From assembly GCF_014805625.2 (NCBI RefSeq), contig NW_023998440.1:1040877-1104876 (forward strand): a DNA stretch of 64,000 bases, read 5' to 3'. Origin of the DNA: Glossina fuscipes (taxonomy: Eukaryota; Arthropoda; Insecta; Diptera; Glossinidae). A model generated the notes under the pieces. That model was not told the DNA's origin, ran no database searches, and saw nothing but the letters and a program-made list of their open reading frames with translations. Position 1 is the stretch's first letter. Every line of letters starts with the position of its first letter. Both the position numbers and the translations under genes were made by a program. This document shows positions 33,781 to 46,390 of this stretch, piece by piece.

Positions 33781-35470
33781 CTGCCAAGTCCTCGCTCACG
33801 AGTTCAAAGCTCGCATACACTGCAGCTGGCTTTGATCGTATCTACAGTAACGTACTAGACTTTTGAAGGAATAACATAAAGAGTTGTACAAGAAAGGGAG
33901 CTAGTACTCCAACTCAAGTGGAAAAGCACTAATTACTCATCAAGGCGAAAAGTGTATGCGAAGATTGGAGGATAAACCGAGCATTGCATTTTAATGTCAT
34001 GTATGTCATGTACATTACCGTAAAAATTTTATTAAAAAATTTCTTTCACAGGCAGGCATTAATTCAAACATTTATTTAAGATTTCGTCTTTTCCTTTAAG
34101 TAGTTTATATAACTTTTAGATAAAACAACTGAAGCATGATTACAAAGGGAACTTGAATTTCACAGTAGCATCTTAAGAACACATTTGTTTTTTTTTTTTG
34201 GAGAAAATAAACATTTACTTAACTGACATATGTGCCCAATTATAAAACAGTTCATTCAACTCCTTGAGGGTATAGAAAACAATAATTATGAAAACACACT
34301 GAATAATGGAGAACAATAGTCCTCAACCGTCTGAGTTTTGTAAACTTTATGCTGTAAACCGTATCTGAATCCATTGGATACGTATATCAAGTGCGACAAA
34401 CTTTTCTTGCAACATATTAAATTTAAAATCTAAAGCATAAAATTAAAAGCCGTAATGTTTATAACACACATTAGACTGTGCGCACAAACTAAAATTTTAA
34501 AAGTTTACATTTTTAGAGAAAGAAAAAGTAAGAGAGCTATGTAGAATTTTTATATGCAAAATAGTTGGATCGAATTTAATCGTTAGTGACAAGTTTAACT
34601 GGATTAAGGGAAATTATCGCAAAAAGTCCACCTCAGTGGCAAATTAGGAGAAGGACAACAGCTAATAAATCAATAGTCTCCAGTTCAGATCTCATGTGCG
34701 GTACAGCTTTTAATAAAGCCTTAGTTTCTAGTGCTTTAAGTGTGTCCTACTCTTGCAACGCGGTGGCTTGGGTCACTTTTTCAAAAAGTATATGCATTTT
34801 TACAAAAATGTATAGTGTATATATAGTATTTAGTCATTCCCGGGATTCTTATAAGTCACGAAAAATCGCATCGCGGTAAGGTGAAGTCAGTTCGGGGTTA
34901 AATCATTAGGGCTTATTAATTCTGCGAAAGGTGGTAGAGAGAGGTGAAGAATCCTAAACAATGATGGCGATATCCCGTCAATTATATCTTTTCATATTAG
35001 AGATATAAAAAATTCAAACAAGAAACACATTACTCAACGGCAATAGCAAGAAGAAAATTTCACTTTTAAGAAGAAAATTTTACTTTTCGTGTTGCTGCGA
35101 GAAAAGTTTCGTAGTCGATAAGGTGAGACAATTTGTTGTCCCTAACAACTTGGCAAGATTAACAAAGCCGAGAGATTTCGCTCGTTCGGCGTTTCCGTGG
35201 AGCATCAGCTCAGAGAGCACCTTTCAATTACAGTAACGAGTTCATTCGTGAACTGCCTCTACATCTAACTACCACATAACTTAGCATTCCTTTGGCAATA
35301 TAAAAGCTTTCGTTAGTGCATAAATATCATACATCATATTTTTATTTCCTATCATTTTTACAAATTTAGAACGGACAGCTTTCTTTAAGTCTCCCTCCCG
35401 TATAATCTATGTTTGTATTAACGAATAGAATAAATAATTTTGAGTAAATAGAAAACGAGTTCTTTTCAAA
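33781..35470. other. Non-coding stretch
   Basis: No gene recognised. The 97-codon + frame 34586-34879 has no motif. AGTCAGTTCGGGGTTAAATC near 34887-34906 vaguely resembles the SINE B-box block. A tandem AAGAAGAAAATTT.ACTTTT lies near 35048-35085. Confidence 0.5.
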
Positions 35471-35731
35471 TGCGGGCTTCCGTTTAGCTGAGCAGATGAG
35501 AATCACGACTGCCCAGCCACGGTTAACGGGTTTATGGCTCAATGCATTCTCAGCACACTTGGTCGTAGCTATAGCAAGGCCTTGCCGGTAAAGCGATGAT
35601 AACACTTACCGAGCGGGTACGCCACACGCTGTCTGCCTCTTTCTGTTTCCTCTCTTCTTTCTGTCAATCACCGTCTTGCATACCTAGAAGTATATCCCTT
35701 CACTGATTGGCAATATTAAAAAAAAAAAAGA
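35471..35731 (+). mobile_element. tRNA-like SINE, copy 4, with poly-A tail
   Basis: TAGCTGAGCAGATGAG (A-box-like, from 35485), AATCACGACTGCCCAG, a GGTTAACGGGTTTATGG block, then TTGGTCGTAGCTATAGCAAG and GCCGGTAAAGCGATGATAAC (shared with the 44.6 kb copy), the pyrimidine body TTCCTCTCTTCTTTCTGTC, and a poly-A at 35718-35730. The longest copy in the window, about 260 bp. Confidence 0.7.
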
Positions 35732-36284
35732 TTACGCGATATATTTTGCTTATATTTAATTATTTGTGTGTGTGGAAATTATGCGCCTATGTAGATGAAT
35801 GTAGATGTTGTGCTCTAAAAATGTCGTAACTTTCTTCGGGCTTGTGAAATATTATTATAGGGAGGTTTGAGAACAAAAACCATGTCTTCTTCAAGTAACG
35901 CGATCGGTGGACGGATCTAAGCATATAGAGTTCTGAATTTTCATATAACAGTTCATAAAAGATTGATAAAAACACTGTACTACAGCTTTGCTGTAGACGA
36001 TTTGCCGGACGAGTATGCGCGTAACAACAATGCGAAAAAATTTATGAACAATAATTTTTCCGGGCAGCAGCTTTTATTTCACGTGAGGACTTGTGCAGGA
36101 GCCTTCGAGTATTTCGCAACACCAAGTCGCAAACTGAAGAAAATTGTTGCTGCTGCTGGTGGAGTGGAATGATGTATTGGATAATCCACTTACTGTGGGT
36201 TTATGACGCACTACAGTGGTATATCTGACCAGCCGTCGCCAGAAGTCTGGCAAATATAATAACATTCGAAAAGAAAGAAAATTA
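35732..36284. other. Non-coding stretch
   Basis: Short frames only. TTCGGTTGTGCCCGAATC at 36287-36304, just past its end, marks the left boundary of repeat B. Confidence 0.5.
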
Positions 36285-37020
36285 TATTCGGTTGTGCCCG
36301 AATCTTCTACACCCATCACCGTTATATTCTAAAAGATTGAAAAAAAGCCAAAATATAAATCTGCACATTGCACAATACAGAGTGGGCGTGATTGATATTT
36401 TCTATTTTTGTAAAATAATTTTGTGAAATATATACCATACATCTCTTGTAGTTTATGAGCAACGAGTACGAGAACACACGGGAAACAAAGGTGTTCTCAG
36501 TTTTGGTTGCAATTCCATGTGGCGTTGTGAGCGTATTCTTTGACCTCTTTGGCCCATTTTCAAACACTTTTGCAAATTTGTAGGAGATGTCTTCTTTTTC
36601 CCGAACGAGAGAATACCATAGAAACCACAATGGTGGTCAATTTTTACCATTTTTGTACCGACACTAGGACGTCGACCACAATATAAACTTTCACATTTTT
36701 GTAGATTTATTTGCTGCAGTTTATGAGTAAAGAGAAAAAGAACAATTTTTTTTCCTTATACTGTGCGTTCCACGACCAATTTGACCCATTTTCAATACCA
36801 ACGTGCGTGCATGTACTTCCAACGCGGCAAGGAGAATATATACAACGAACATTACGCAAACGGGCAGGCGGACATACTTAAACTGATTCAGAACTTGATG
36901 CTGATCCAGAATGTAAATACCTTGCAGCATGTGTGAAGCTTAATTTTGGACGTTGCAAACGTGTTGGCGTATGATGAATGTACCTCTCATCCTTCGGTGA
37001 TGGGTGTAAGCGGTCATGCC
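36285..37020. mobile_element. Dispersed repeat family B, copy 2
   Basis: Begins GAATCTTCTACACCCATCACC (about 36300) and ends CATCCTTCGGTGATGGGTG (about 36990-37010), giving inverted ends around CACCCATCACCG. Interior blocks match 10375-11540 in order: GTAGTTTATGAGCAACGAG, TTTGGCCCATTTTCAAACAC, TTTGCAAATTTGTAGGAGATG, GTAGATTTATTTGCTGCAGT, TTTGACCCATTTTCAATACC, GGACGTTGCAAACGTG. Two of these blocks are themselves duplicated about 220-270 bp apart within the copy. The five overlapping minus frames at 36074-37096 are shadows of its low stop density. A non-autonomous DNA element is the most likely identity. Confidence 0.55.
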
Positions 37021-38677
37021 CATAGCGCGGTTGAAGAAAGTTAGCATAAACGTGTATTGGCAAGATGAAGACATAAAATTTTATTCCATTTCCCAAAGTA
37101 TTTTGATTAAACTTTACATCTGGAGTTGTTAGGGCTTGAAGATAAGAAGTGCAGAAATAGGAATTTAATTGTGACGGGTGTTAGTCTCTTAGGCCCTACG
37201 AATTTAGAAGTATCTATAAGGCGAATTCAATTTAGCTAACGGCGACATGTGCAGAGTGCAAAGACTTTTACTTCATAGAAAGCTGAGGCAAAAAAAAAAA
37301 AAAAGCATTTATTTGAGATAAAAAAAGACGTTCATGCAACATAATGATTATAAGTGCTTTACCATAGAAAATTGTCTTTGTTAACTATAGGTATATGAAA
37401 AACACTTGAGAAATTTGTTCAACGTCATGAATCACATATAGATTCCTTTAAATACTTTCAATGACAACTATATAAAGATACGCTGACTCTTTAGCAAGAT
37501 ATTGGAGAATAAACCCATAAAAAAGTAACGAATCATACAAGAAGTCAGTAAAGACAGGCCAAAGATGTTAAACACCTTGAGAACTATTAGATGGAAAGAG
37601 GAAAAAAGTTCAATACCATCATCATGGCCAGCATTGATGTTAACAGGAACACAAAAATCAACTGTTGGGGCGGACGAGAAGAAACTTTACAGACAACAAT
37701 GTTGAATAGAAGTTGTGCGTGTTAATAGCAAGCAAACGTTTATATAGCAGCGCGGTCCATGTAAACGTTTGTCAAGGAAATTGTTAAAAGAGTAACAGCA
37801 ATACAACAATTTCGCAACAACCTCTGCTTGATTCTTCTCTCTCTCTCTCTCTCTCGATATATGTAAAAAGCCAGCTAGTGCTTAAAGAAAAAGAAAAAAA
37901 AAAAACAATTCAATAAGTCAACAGTGCTCAATACTAAGGAGTCTGTATTTTGGTTTTTTAAGAATTCCCATACGATATCTATCACGGAAAATGGACCTTT
38001 TATTGAAAGTGTCGTTATGTGTTAAGGCTAATGTTTACCATGTACCATTATGCACAAGCATATATATATGCTTTATATATATATAGATAGAAATATACAC
38101 ATACACGTGTACATGAAAATCAACTTACCATGCTGGTATTATATTATGTCTTGAAGTTTTCTTTCTTTTTTCTTTGCAAGACTTTTCCGTCCGCAACAAA
38201 ACAACCACACTAACGACAATAACAACAATGTATTAAAATATAAACACGTAGGTGTTAGTTAGAGAGACACCTAATGCAACCACATGATATTTGTCACTTT
38301 TTGTTATTCTTCCTGTCAGTTTATACACATTCATATATGTGTATATAGAAAAATGTTTCTATATATATATATATATATGTATATGTAGGTCGAAAAAGTA
38401 TTGAGCTAATAGAAATATGCACTACTGATTTCGAATAAGGCAATCAATAATTGACATTTCAGTTACTATGGCAGTAAACCGACTATAAAAGGCTAATGAC
38501 TTTTTAGACTACATGCCATATGCATATGTTGTACTTATAGATACGATAAGTACAATGGCTCATACATGTACAAGTGTGTATAAATTGTTCGCAGACACCT
38601 TTTCTATGCTATATTTTGTTGCTTGTTGGTGTTGTTGTTGTTGTTCTTACTTAGTTGATAACATACAATGCAATGCA

Positions 38678-38680
<3 letters not shown>

Positions 38681-38711
<31 letters not shown>
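38681..38711. repeat. (TA)n microsatellite followed by poly-T
   Basis: About 15 TA units, TGTA, then a T-run. It creates the Tyr/Ile-rich artefactual frames. Confidence 0.9.
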
Positions 38712-38715
<4 letters not shown>

Positions 38716-39404
38716 TTTTTTTTTTTTTGTATTTTGCTTTTTCGCTATTTTGTTTGCTGCAACGTTTATAACAGATATTTCTTTAGAATGATGCCATCAA
38801 GTGATTTTCGTTTTTTTGAATTTCTTCGTTTACGTTTCGGTTTAATGTGTTCTTTTTTTTTTTTCTTTCATGGCTTTCGTTGGACTTACTTAAGCGTTTT
38901 TGATTTGTTTCTGTTTTTTCTTTTGTTTTTTTGGTTTTATTTGCTTTTCGCTTTTCACTATTTTTTGATTCTCTTAAAGTCATTTGTCTTGATTTTAAGA
39001 AAAGTCAAAAACAACAACAACAACAACAATTGCAATTTATGCAAAATATTTTCACAATTGACATCAACTACCTGGGCGATCTAATCTTGTTTATTCTCTT
39101 TATAGTATATCTGCCTTCTTTCTGTTGGTATTTTCATATAGAGTTAAACTGTTTTTCTCTGTTTTTTTCTTGCTATACAATGGTCTCATGCAAATCTGTT
39201 CACAATATGTTCACCCTGCCCAAGTATGCGTGCGTATATGTTGCTGTTTTTACTTTGATGACGATAGTATTAGTTGGAAAAAGAGATTTTTTTCCTTTTT
39301 TTTTTTTTGTTTATTTACTATTTGAATGTAAATTTTTTATTCTGACAATAACGATACTTTCCTGAACATTTATTTTGCATTTAGATGAATTGCTTCTCAG
39401 ATTG

Positions 39405-39460
39405 CATCATCGTCATCGTCGTCATCATCGGCATCATCATCATCGTCTCCATCGTCATAC
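39405..39460. repeat. CAT/CGT trinucleotide repeat
   Basis: Imperfect triplet array encoding a His/Arg string in one frame only by composition. Confidence 0.85.
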
Positions 39461-41295
39461 TCATAATCATTTCTGTCGTTTATTTTCGTTTATTGATTAT
39501 TGCCTATTGTTTTTCTTTCCTTTTTTTTTGTTGTTTGTTATAGTTTCACTGGTACGATGATTATTTACGTAAATAATAACAAATATTTCGAAAACGAACG
39601 GTTACACTGCAAAATAGTTTAAATATTCCATTCAACAAATTTTTTTTTATATGTATACGTATTGGCTATTATTTTGTTACCATATTGTAAAAGGCCATGC
39701 ATGCTTGGCTGTAAGAAGTGGTTAGTATTCTCTAAAGGGATGTTTTTATTACAAATTTGTTTATGCAAAATGTTAAAGAAAAAATAAATTTGTTTTATTT
39801 TTCATTGGTTGACCAGCCAATTAGGCGATATCCGTTATACACTTATGTAGGCACGACGATGACCATGAAGGATTAGTATTTTGTAAGGTAAAAGATTATT
39901 TTGAGTCTTTTCCCCATCACCAGCCACCCATGGAATTTGCGAGTGCGGTGATGATCAGAAGGGAAGAATGGGATTAAGAAAGAGAGCAGTGCTTGTTCGC
40001 CATGAAAATTGGAGGAGAAGCAGATCGATTTAACAAAAAAAAGCACAGTTTTGTTTTGAGTAAAGCTGTTGTTGAATTTGGGGAGCTTAGGTCCAGCACT
40101 TTGCCCCTATAGGGTGGCCCGAAATTCACTCAATATTGTGGAGAATAGAACAATTTAATCAACTGTGAAGAGGATAATTACAAAATTTATGGGAACGGGA
40201 TCCATTTTTTATCTTGTTTTTAAATGCGATCAGTCACTTAGGGCACGTCTCCCATGCAAGTGAAGTGCAATTCAATATATATATCGAAGCAGTTCCTGAA
40301 GGTATTATTGCGTATCTATCGAGATAGTCACGAAAAATTTGATTACAAAGTTCAATTGACTCTGAAGTGGACTAATCACGCGCAGCTACTACAATTCGTT
40401 GAAAGGATTATGGAGCGGCACTAAAAAGCTGTCGATTTTTTGAATAATAAAAGCGGAAGATATATGTGCGAGCAAAGCCTTGAAGGTCATTTACCCAATA
40501 TGCTATTCAATTGTATATATATACTATATATACTTTTTAACTGTCAGCCTGTACTTACGACCAAAAATCCTTGCCAAGAATTTCGGAAGTCCCAGTAATT
40601 TTCGAAAAGTCATAGAGAAAGCGATAGCGAGAGAGTTTTTTTTTTTTTGTCCAAAGACCTGGAAGAATGTTTTTAGAAGAACACAAACGACTATCCTTCT
40701 ACTAGCTATCAGTTCGGTTGCCGCCGTTCCTTCTGATCGAATTACTGGTAACCAGTAAAGAAAAAGTGACGTTGCGTTGCGAAAATATTGAAAGTATGAT
40801 ATTGGGAAAGCAAAGTGTTCCGCATAAATGTGTTTGACGTTATGAACGCGTCTATCGGGTATTTTTTCCATTTAGATTATTTATTTATATGCAGGGCACA
40901 ACGAGCAAATTATTTCGTTTTTTGTTGGTCACAGAACATTACATTTTATGAAAAGAATTCTTTTTATATTTTTTACGACCCTTTATTCGCAATCGTTTGA
41001 ATTTACTCGACTGACAATTTGTCCAATCCAAGCCCGTTATCGGCTGTAGTTTAACAAATTGTTTTCAAGACCTTTATGAATTATATTCTTTTCAAAGGGC
41101 AGGACCAGAACGATACACGCCTATGCAATAAAAACTGTGAAGACTTTTACTTTCCGTGTTATTTGCTCTTTACTTAAAAACTACGACACTTATACCATAT
41201 CAATTTCCACTTTTATTCTGGAAATAGAAGAAATCATCCACACCCACTTAGTATTATAGAGTATGAAAAGTATTTCTTCTTCTTTTTTAGTCTTT

Positions 41296-41590
41296 GTACC
41301 CTTCACCATTTATGATATGGGGTATATTAAGGTAATGCGGACATGCGCAGAATAGACACAGCTTTCATTATACCGATCTAAGCCTGTTTATCCGTCTGAT
41401 ATCTGCCCACGTAAATTTGTGTTCAAGCTACGAGTCCCAATTTTTTAAATATCCTCATGATATCTGGTCTTAACCCAAGGCCGAATGCTATTGAAAATGG
41501 CAATGCATGAAAATAATATGGACTTCTTGATGTGTTAATACCAAAATGGGCGAATGGTTGCATCACGACAATTGGTGTACGGTATGTGAT
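41296..41590 (+). repeat. Dispersed repeat family A, copy
   Basis: Starts TACCCTTCACCATTTATGAT and ATGGGGTATATTAAGG, a short self-complementary end, then ATTATACCGATCTAAGCCTG, TTATCCGTCTG, and a GAATGCTATTGAAAATGG block. The (GTCC)n part is shortened. The preceding bases 41185-41280 (GAATTTCCACTTTTATT through ATTATAGAGTATGAAAA) are also found at 58150-58245. Confidence 0.6.
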
Positions 41591-41599
41591 TGTCAGCCC

Positions 41600-44500
41600 T
41601 GCCCGTCTATAATTTTCTTACTTTTTTTTTGTCGTTATTGCTTTTATATATTTAAAATTTTATATGAACCATCCACAAGTCGCTATCTATTGAATTAAAT
41701 GTATTCAACCGCAAGTTACCCAATACGTGAATACTTAAAGTTTTTATCTGCAACTGCAAATGAAAAACTATAAAAAAATCAATTTCATTACATTCTTTGA
41801 AAGGCAATAAAATGCGATACGAAAAACCAAAACTCAAAAATCTTTAATTGTAACATTAACACAGATAACGAATAGGAAGTGAATATAAAAGAAAGAAGTA
41901 ACATTAAGGACTTGAAAGGATATAAAAATACTTTGCTCGCCCACTAAAGCACACATAAGATGCGATACGATGTTAGGTCAAGAAGAAATATAGAAAGCAT
42001 TATACGCTTCAGGTCGACTCGTAAATACCTATCGTCTACAACATATTTAGGCTTACGGGTAAGGTAGTATTCGGTTAGTCGCAAGTGCCAAAGGGGAATG
42101 GCTATAAATGGAATAAATCTTTGAAGTTCCGGGAACGTTGGCTTGACGCTGAATTTATTAGGGCCGTGCATATAGAAATTTGTTACGTCATTGATAATGA
42201 ATGAAAATGTTTTGACTTGTTCTGCTATCGTTTCTTTCGTTTTGATCTCGGGAATGATTAGAGTTTATTGGTACTGTCGACTTGCGATGTACAGATACGA
42301 TCACTCTTCGCAAATCCGAAGTGGGGATGAACTTTGATTATATATAAATATCATTGTCATATATATAAATACATATCTACTCAATTGATCTCGAAAACCT
42401 TCTGCGATTGGGAACAAAGCATTCGTGAGGTATGCAATGATTACTACCGTATACCTTCAGTCACCGTTAGAAGCTATAAAAATGAGGTAATATTGTGTAA
42501 GAGAATGAATAAAAAAATTCCTTTACTTTTAAGAGCGTCATCGCTACTGTAACAACATTTTGCAAACAGCGCTCGACGAAAATGACCGCAATTGATATGA
42601 AATTTTATTATAATATCTGTTCTCGTTGGTTAGTTGAGTGCTTAATACTTTTCATAACCAACATTTTTCGAGTACTCACTAAAGTTAATGCTTTTGCCGC
42701 CAAGTAGTAAGTAAAATGCACTTATTCACGAGTATATATTCATTTTTATGTAAGAAGAGAAAAGAAAAAAAAAAAAAAGGAAAATAAATTTATTATAACA
42801 CAACAGACTTGCTTTTCAAAAGATAACTAAAATAGTTTTATAAATTTATCAGAAAAAAATATTTTTTTATATTTAGAATTAAAAGGTTAATATATATATT
42901 TATATATATATTCGAAACTGGCAGGAGACTTGTTATCAACTTTATGAGGAAATATCAAATCTATCAGTAAAAAAAAAAAAACCCTTTATAGCTTACTGTG
43001 TGAATACCGAAAGGGAAAACACTTCCTTTCCGTTCCCCACTCCTTTTTAGGTAATGAAGTCGCTCACAACCTTTTATGGCTACTGAAAAGTCTTTTATAC
43101 ACACCGATATAAGTGTATCAAGAAAATTTATTAAATATTAATCGTGCGGTCAGAGTGCTATCTTAAATTCGTTAAAACCATACGAGACGACATTGAAGAC
43201 ACAGTTTTATTCGTAGTCTAATGGATTTGCCATGCTTCTCATATCTTTCTTTGGTAGTCTACCAAAATGCAGCTGCACTTGTTTATATATTTTTCTTTTT
43301 TAGTCAGTGCGTTAAATTTTGTGTAAATTTCAACATCCGGCAGATTTTTCTTTGGAGTAAATATCCTGTGCCTTAATGTGTTTTTTATTTTGATTTTCTA
43401 TTTTTTTCTCCCAATATCTTTATCCAAGCTAAACGAGGTGAAAACCACTTTAGTTTTTCTTCTAAAATCACCCTTAAAAGTAAATCAGTCATTAAATTGA
43501 CTGAAATGCATATTTGAAAAGATTTTTATGAATATTGATCTTGCAAATGAAGCATTTTATTTTGTTTGGGTCTATAAGATTTTTTCATGCGTAGAATTTA
43601 TATTTTTTCTTTTCCCTTTCTGTCACATCAATTTGCTTCGATGGGAGCGAACGGTGACTTGGAAAGAATTCTTCTTGTTAAGAAACTGCATCTTTAGAGG
43701 AAATTTTAAATCTGCTGGCAATCAATTATTGATGCTGAGTCTTCACTTTGTGCATACATAATAAAAGACAATAAAATTCTCACACTTACGTTGGCGAAAA
43801 AATCCGTGCCTCACTTGTTGGAGGCCTTTTGTTAATGAGAGAACAGTCAATTAACTAGCGGTCTAGCGAAAATTGTCGTCTTGATCCCGTAATGAAATTT
43901 AGATATGACACCACGTTTCTGCGGACCTTGGAAAAAGATGTCTGAAATAGTTATTTTTCATCACAACACTTATTATTGTATCACACAATGATCTCTACAC
44001 TTTATCGCCTAATGGCACATTACGTAACGAGATCGTAGGATGACATACAGTTGCCATTATTAACGAATTGATATAATTTCTAGAAATTCCGTTTCCATCC
44101 ATCATTAATGTATAAATTACATAAAAATTGAAATTTCGTGGGTTGATAAAGCACTGCTCTTTGATAGGAAAAGAGTACACTTCAAGCTGGAGAAGTACTG
44201 GCTTGGAAGATGTTATTTGAATACCGGAAAGTATCGTCCGAAATTGATACAGTCTCACTTTGTTTAATCCAAGTAATTGTTTTTATTGCCGTCTCAACAT
44301 ATGTTCATTGTTTAATTCAAGACATAATGTGAATAATCTAGGCACCGTCAGGCACTTTATTGAAAAATGTTCGCGATCCTTAAGTCCTTCTTTACCCGTA
44401 TAATACCACGCTAACTTTTCATTCATTACTCCATTAAGAAACTGCATAGATGGATGGTAACATGAATTATCTGCCTCAGGTTTTAATTACAACTTTTTAA

Positions 44501-44605
44501 CATTACACGTTTTTGATCTTCTCCAAACATTTCTTAAAACAAAGTAGTGGATGTCGCCTTCAACGACTTTAAAAAATGTAGTGTCACTCTTCAAACGAAA
44601 TGTGT
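41600..44605. other. Non-coding stretch
   Basis: No gene recognised. (TA)n-rich at 42885-42910, A-runs at 42764-42778 and 42969-42980. Frames of 60-87 codons on both strands lack motifs. Confidence 0.55.
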
Positions 44606-44609
44606 TGAA

Positions 44610-44784
44610 ATTTGGTCGTAGCTATAATGACTGGTCAGTCGGTAAAGGCACAACACTTATAGATTGGGCACACATTCACTAGCCTGCGGCCATCACCTCC
44701 ATACTGCATTATTATTCCTCTCTTCTTTCTGGCCGTCATCGTGTTACACGAATAGGTGATTGATCATAGTAAAAAAAAAAAAAA
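44610..44784 (+). mobile_element. tRNA-like SINE, copy 5, with poly-A tail
   Basis: TTTGGTCGTAGCTATAATG and GGTCAGTCGGTAAAGGCAC match copy 4. GCCTGCGGCCATCACCTCC, TTCCTCTCTTCTTTCTGGCC and GTCATCGTGTTACACGAATA match copy 6. The poly-A runs 44771-44784. The first (A/B-box) module is absent, so it is 5'-truncated. Confidence 0.75.
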
Positions 44785-45019
44785 TAGTCTGGTCAGCAGT
44801 TTACGAGTACATTCACTGCTATGGCGCTACTCTTGTAATTTTCAAAACAATGGCGTTGATAAAGCCTTGTTGTGGTAAGAAGAAATAGTAGCTGCCTGAT
44901 AGGTGGTTATTTGGTGAACTGTGCTCCATCGAAACATATCGTAAAGAGTTATTTTGTCATTTTACACGCGGCGGCCGCACAAAGACCTTTGAAAGTAAAC
45001 GCTCTGAACATTCGAATTC

Positions 45020-45720
45020 GGCAATTGTTCCAAAAAACATATAAAAAAGTACATAGAATGGCTGTAGAACATCGAAGAGTATAGTTGCGTGAGATAAATG
45101 ACACCTTAACGGCATTAGAAGACAAGGTTTTTACTATTTTCCATGAACATTTTCAGATTAGCAAGCTTTATTCGCTAAATTTGGTCACCTTTGATCAAAA
45201 GCAGCAACAGGTCAGTGAATCAAAGCGCTGTTTGTGACAGTCCAGGGGATTCAAAAAGATTTTTTTGTGTCTTCTGTGACAGTAGATCCGTCACTGCATT
45301 CTAAAATCAAATCGGTCGCATTTCAAGGCTACCAAAACGCAAAAGTCGGCTAGGAAAGTTATTGTGCCTGTATTTTGGCAGGCGCTTGGCATCAATTATC
45401 TTACAACGAGGTAAAAGATGTAGTGCTTATTAGGTAGGTAGTGATTATTATGTAGCATTATTAGCGCCCTTGAAGGATGCCTTGAAATTTAAAAAACATG
45501 GCATTAAGACAATGCAATTTTTCACAAGTGGGCCACAACAAGGACAATATTGCACGAATTGCTTCCGTATTTACCATATTCTGTAAATTTAGCTCCTGGC
45601 GAGTATTACGAAAACGTTACTCGTCGAAAAGAGAAATGGCCTTAAACTGAAACCTACACCTAACCTAACTCGTACTTTAAAAGGCTGGACAAACCGTTCC
45701 ATAGAGCAATTAAGAACCTT
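45020..45720 (+). pseudogene. Third mariner relic, Himar1-like transposase fossil
   Basis: With stops and frameshifts the + strand encodes mariner blocks in order: YKKVHRMAVEHRRV, stop, LREINDTL (45038-45110); FHEHFQISKLYSL and TFDQKQQQVSESKRCL (45140-45235; compare the DQKQRRVDDS block); a VTVD-like stretch followed by HSKIKSVA-type residues (45280-45320); PKRK...RKVIVPVFWQALGI (45330-45390); SDYYVALLAPLKDALKFK (45435-45490); and ELLPYLPYSVNLAPGEYY (45556-45609). The last block is normally PYSPDLAPSDYY; the third catalytic Asp is replaced (SD to GE). No TIRs found. Much older than the 13.5-kb element and of a different lineage. Confidence 0.8.
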
Positions 45721-45944
45721 ATGACCGGGAAAGATAAACCGTTATATACCCTACACTTATCCGCTTGTTTAGATAATAATACAACAAAAATTACACATTA
45801 GGCACACTTTTCCTGAAAGTCGACATATTAGAGGATATCCAAATTATCATATGACCCGAATTTGACGAACTAAATTTACTTCAGGAATATTTTATTGTTT
45901 TTCAGTTTCCGTTATAGACTATTAAAAAATTATACTCTCCCTCC

Positions 45945-46390
45945 ATATAAGAGCTCGCCTTCTCTGATTACCTCTGTAAATATTTGGGTCTAAAATGTAG
46001 TCCTAAGTGATTCGTATTTCCTACTGTTAATTTTTTTGATTATTGTGGTACTGCGGACCAATTTTCGTGATAAACTATTTGAAAATTTAAATCTCTTTAG
46101 GAAGGGCTTCAGGAGAGATCTTATGTGGAGTGGGGTTACAGAGACAGTGGTTCAAATTTTGTCCGCTTAATTTTTATGGCATATAAGAGCCTGCCTTTCC
46201 TGAGAATTCTTTTATGTGAATGTATCCAAAATAAAGACCTACGTGATCAAATTCGGTAGGCATCATTTATTTGGTAATGTACTCTTACGAACAACTGAGT
46301 AATTGAAAATTGGACCAGAATCGCCACATGAAGATTCCGTTTTCGTAGGAATGATTTCAAAAATTTGTCCCAGCTGAACCAACTTTTTCA
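45945..46390. repeat. Diverged tandem duplication, about 236-bp unit
   Basis: ATATAAGAGCTCGCCTTCTC (45945) and ATATAAGAGCCTGCCTTTCC (46181) open two units. AAAATGTAGTCCTAAGTGAT against AAATAAAGACCTACGTGATC and the end blocks GTTCAAATTTTGTCCGCTTA against TTTCAAAAATTTGTCCCAGC also align. No coding content. Possibly an old satellite fragment or tandem TE ends. Confidence 0.55.

Larger units (their letters stand above)
37021..41290. other. TE-poor, low-complexity stretch
   Basis: (CT)n 37835-37855, (TA)n 38360-38378 and 38681-38711, (CAA)n 39011-39030, CAT/CGT triplets 39405-39460, long T-runs 38711-38730 and 38850-38862. The 138- and 144-codon frames at 38668-39365 are Phe/Leu strings from T-runs overlapping in two frames and are not supported as genes. 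Nothing recognised at 39800-41200. Confidence 0.6.

Noticed and set aside
34820..34960. Possible seventh SINE head (GTCAGTTCGGGGTTAAATC)
   Set aside because: Weak match to one block; no tail or body aligned.
38668..39365. Overlapping 138- and 144-codon frames
   Set aside because: Phe/Leu/Tyr strings from T-runs and (TA)n, open in two frames at once; no motif and no splice support.
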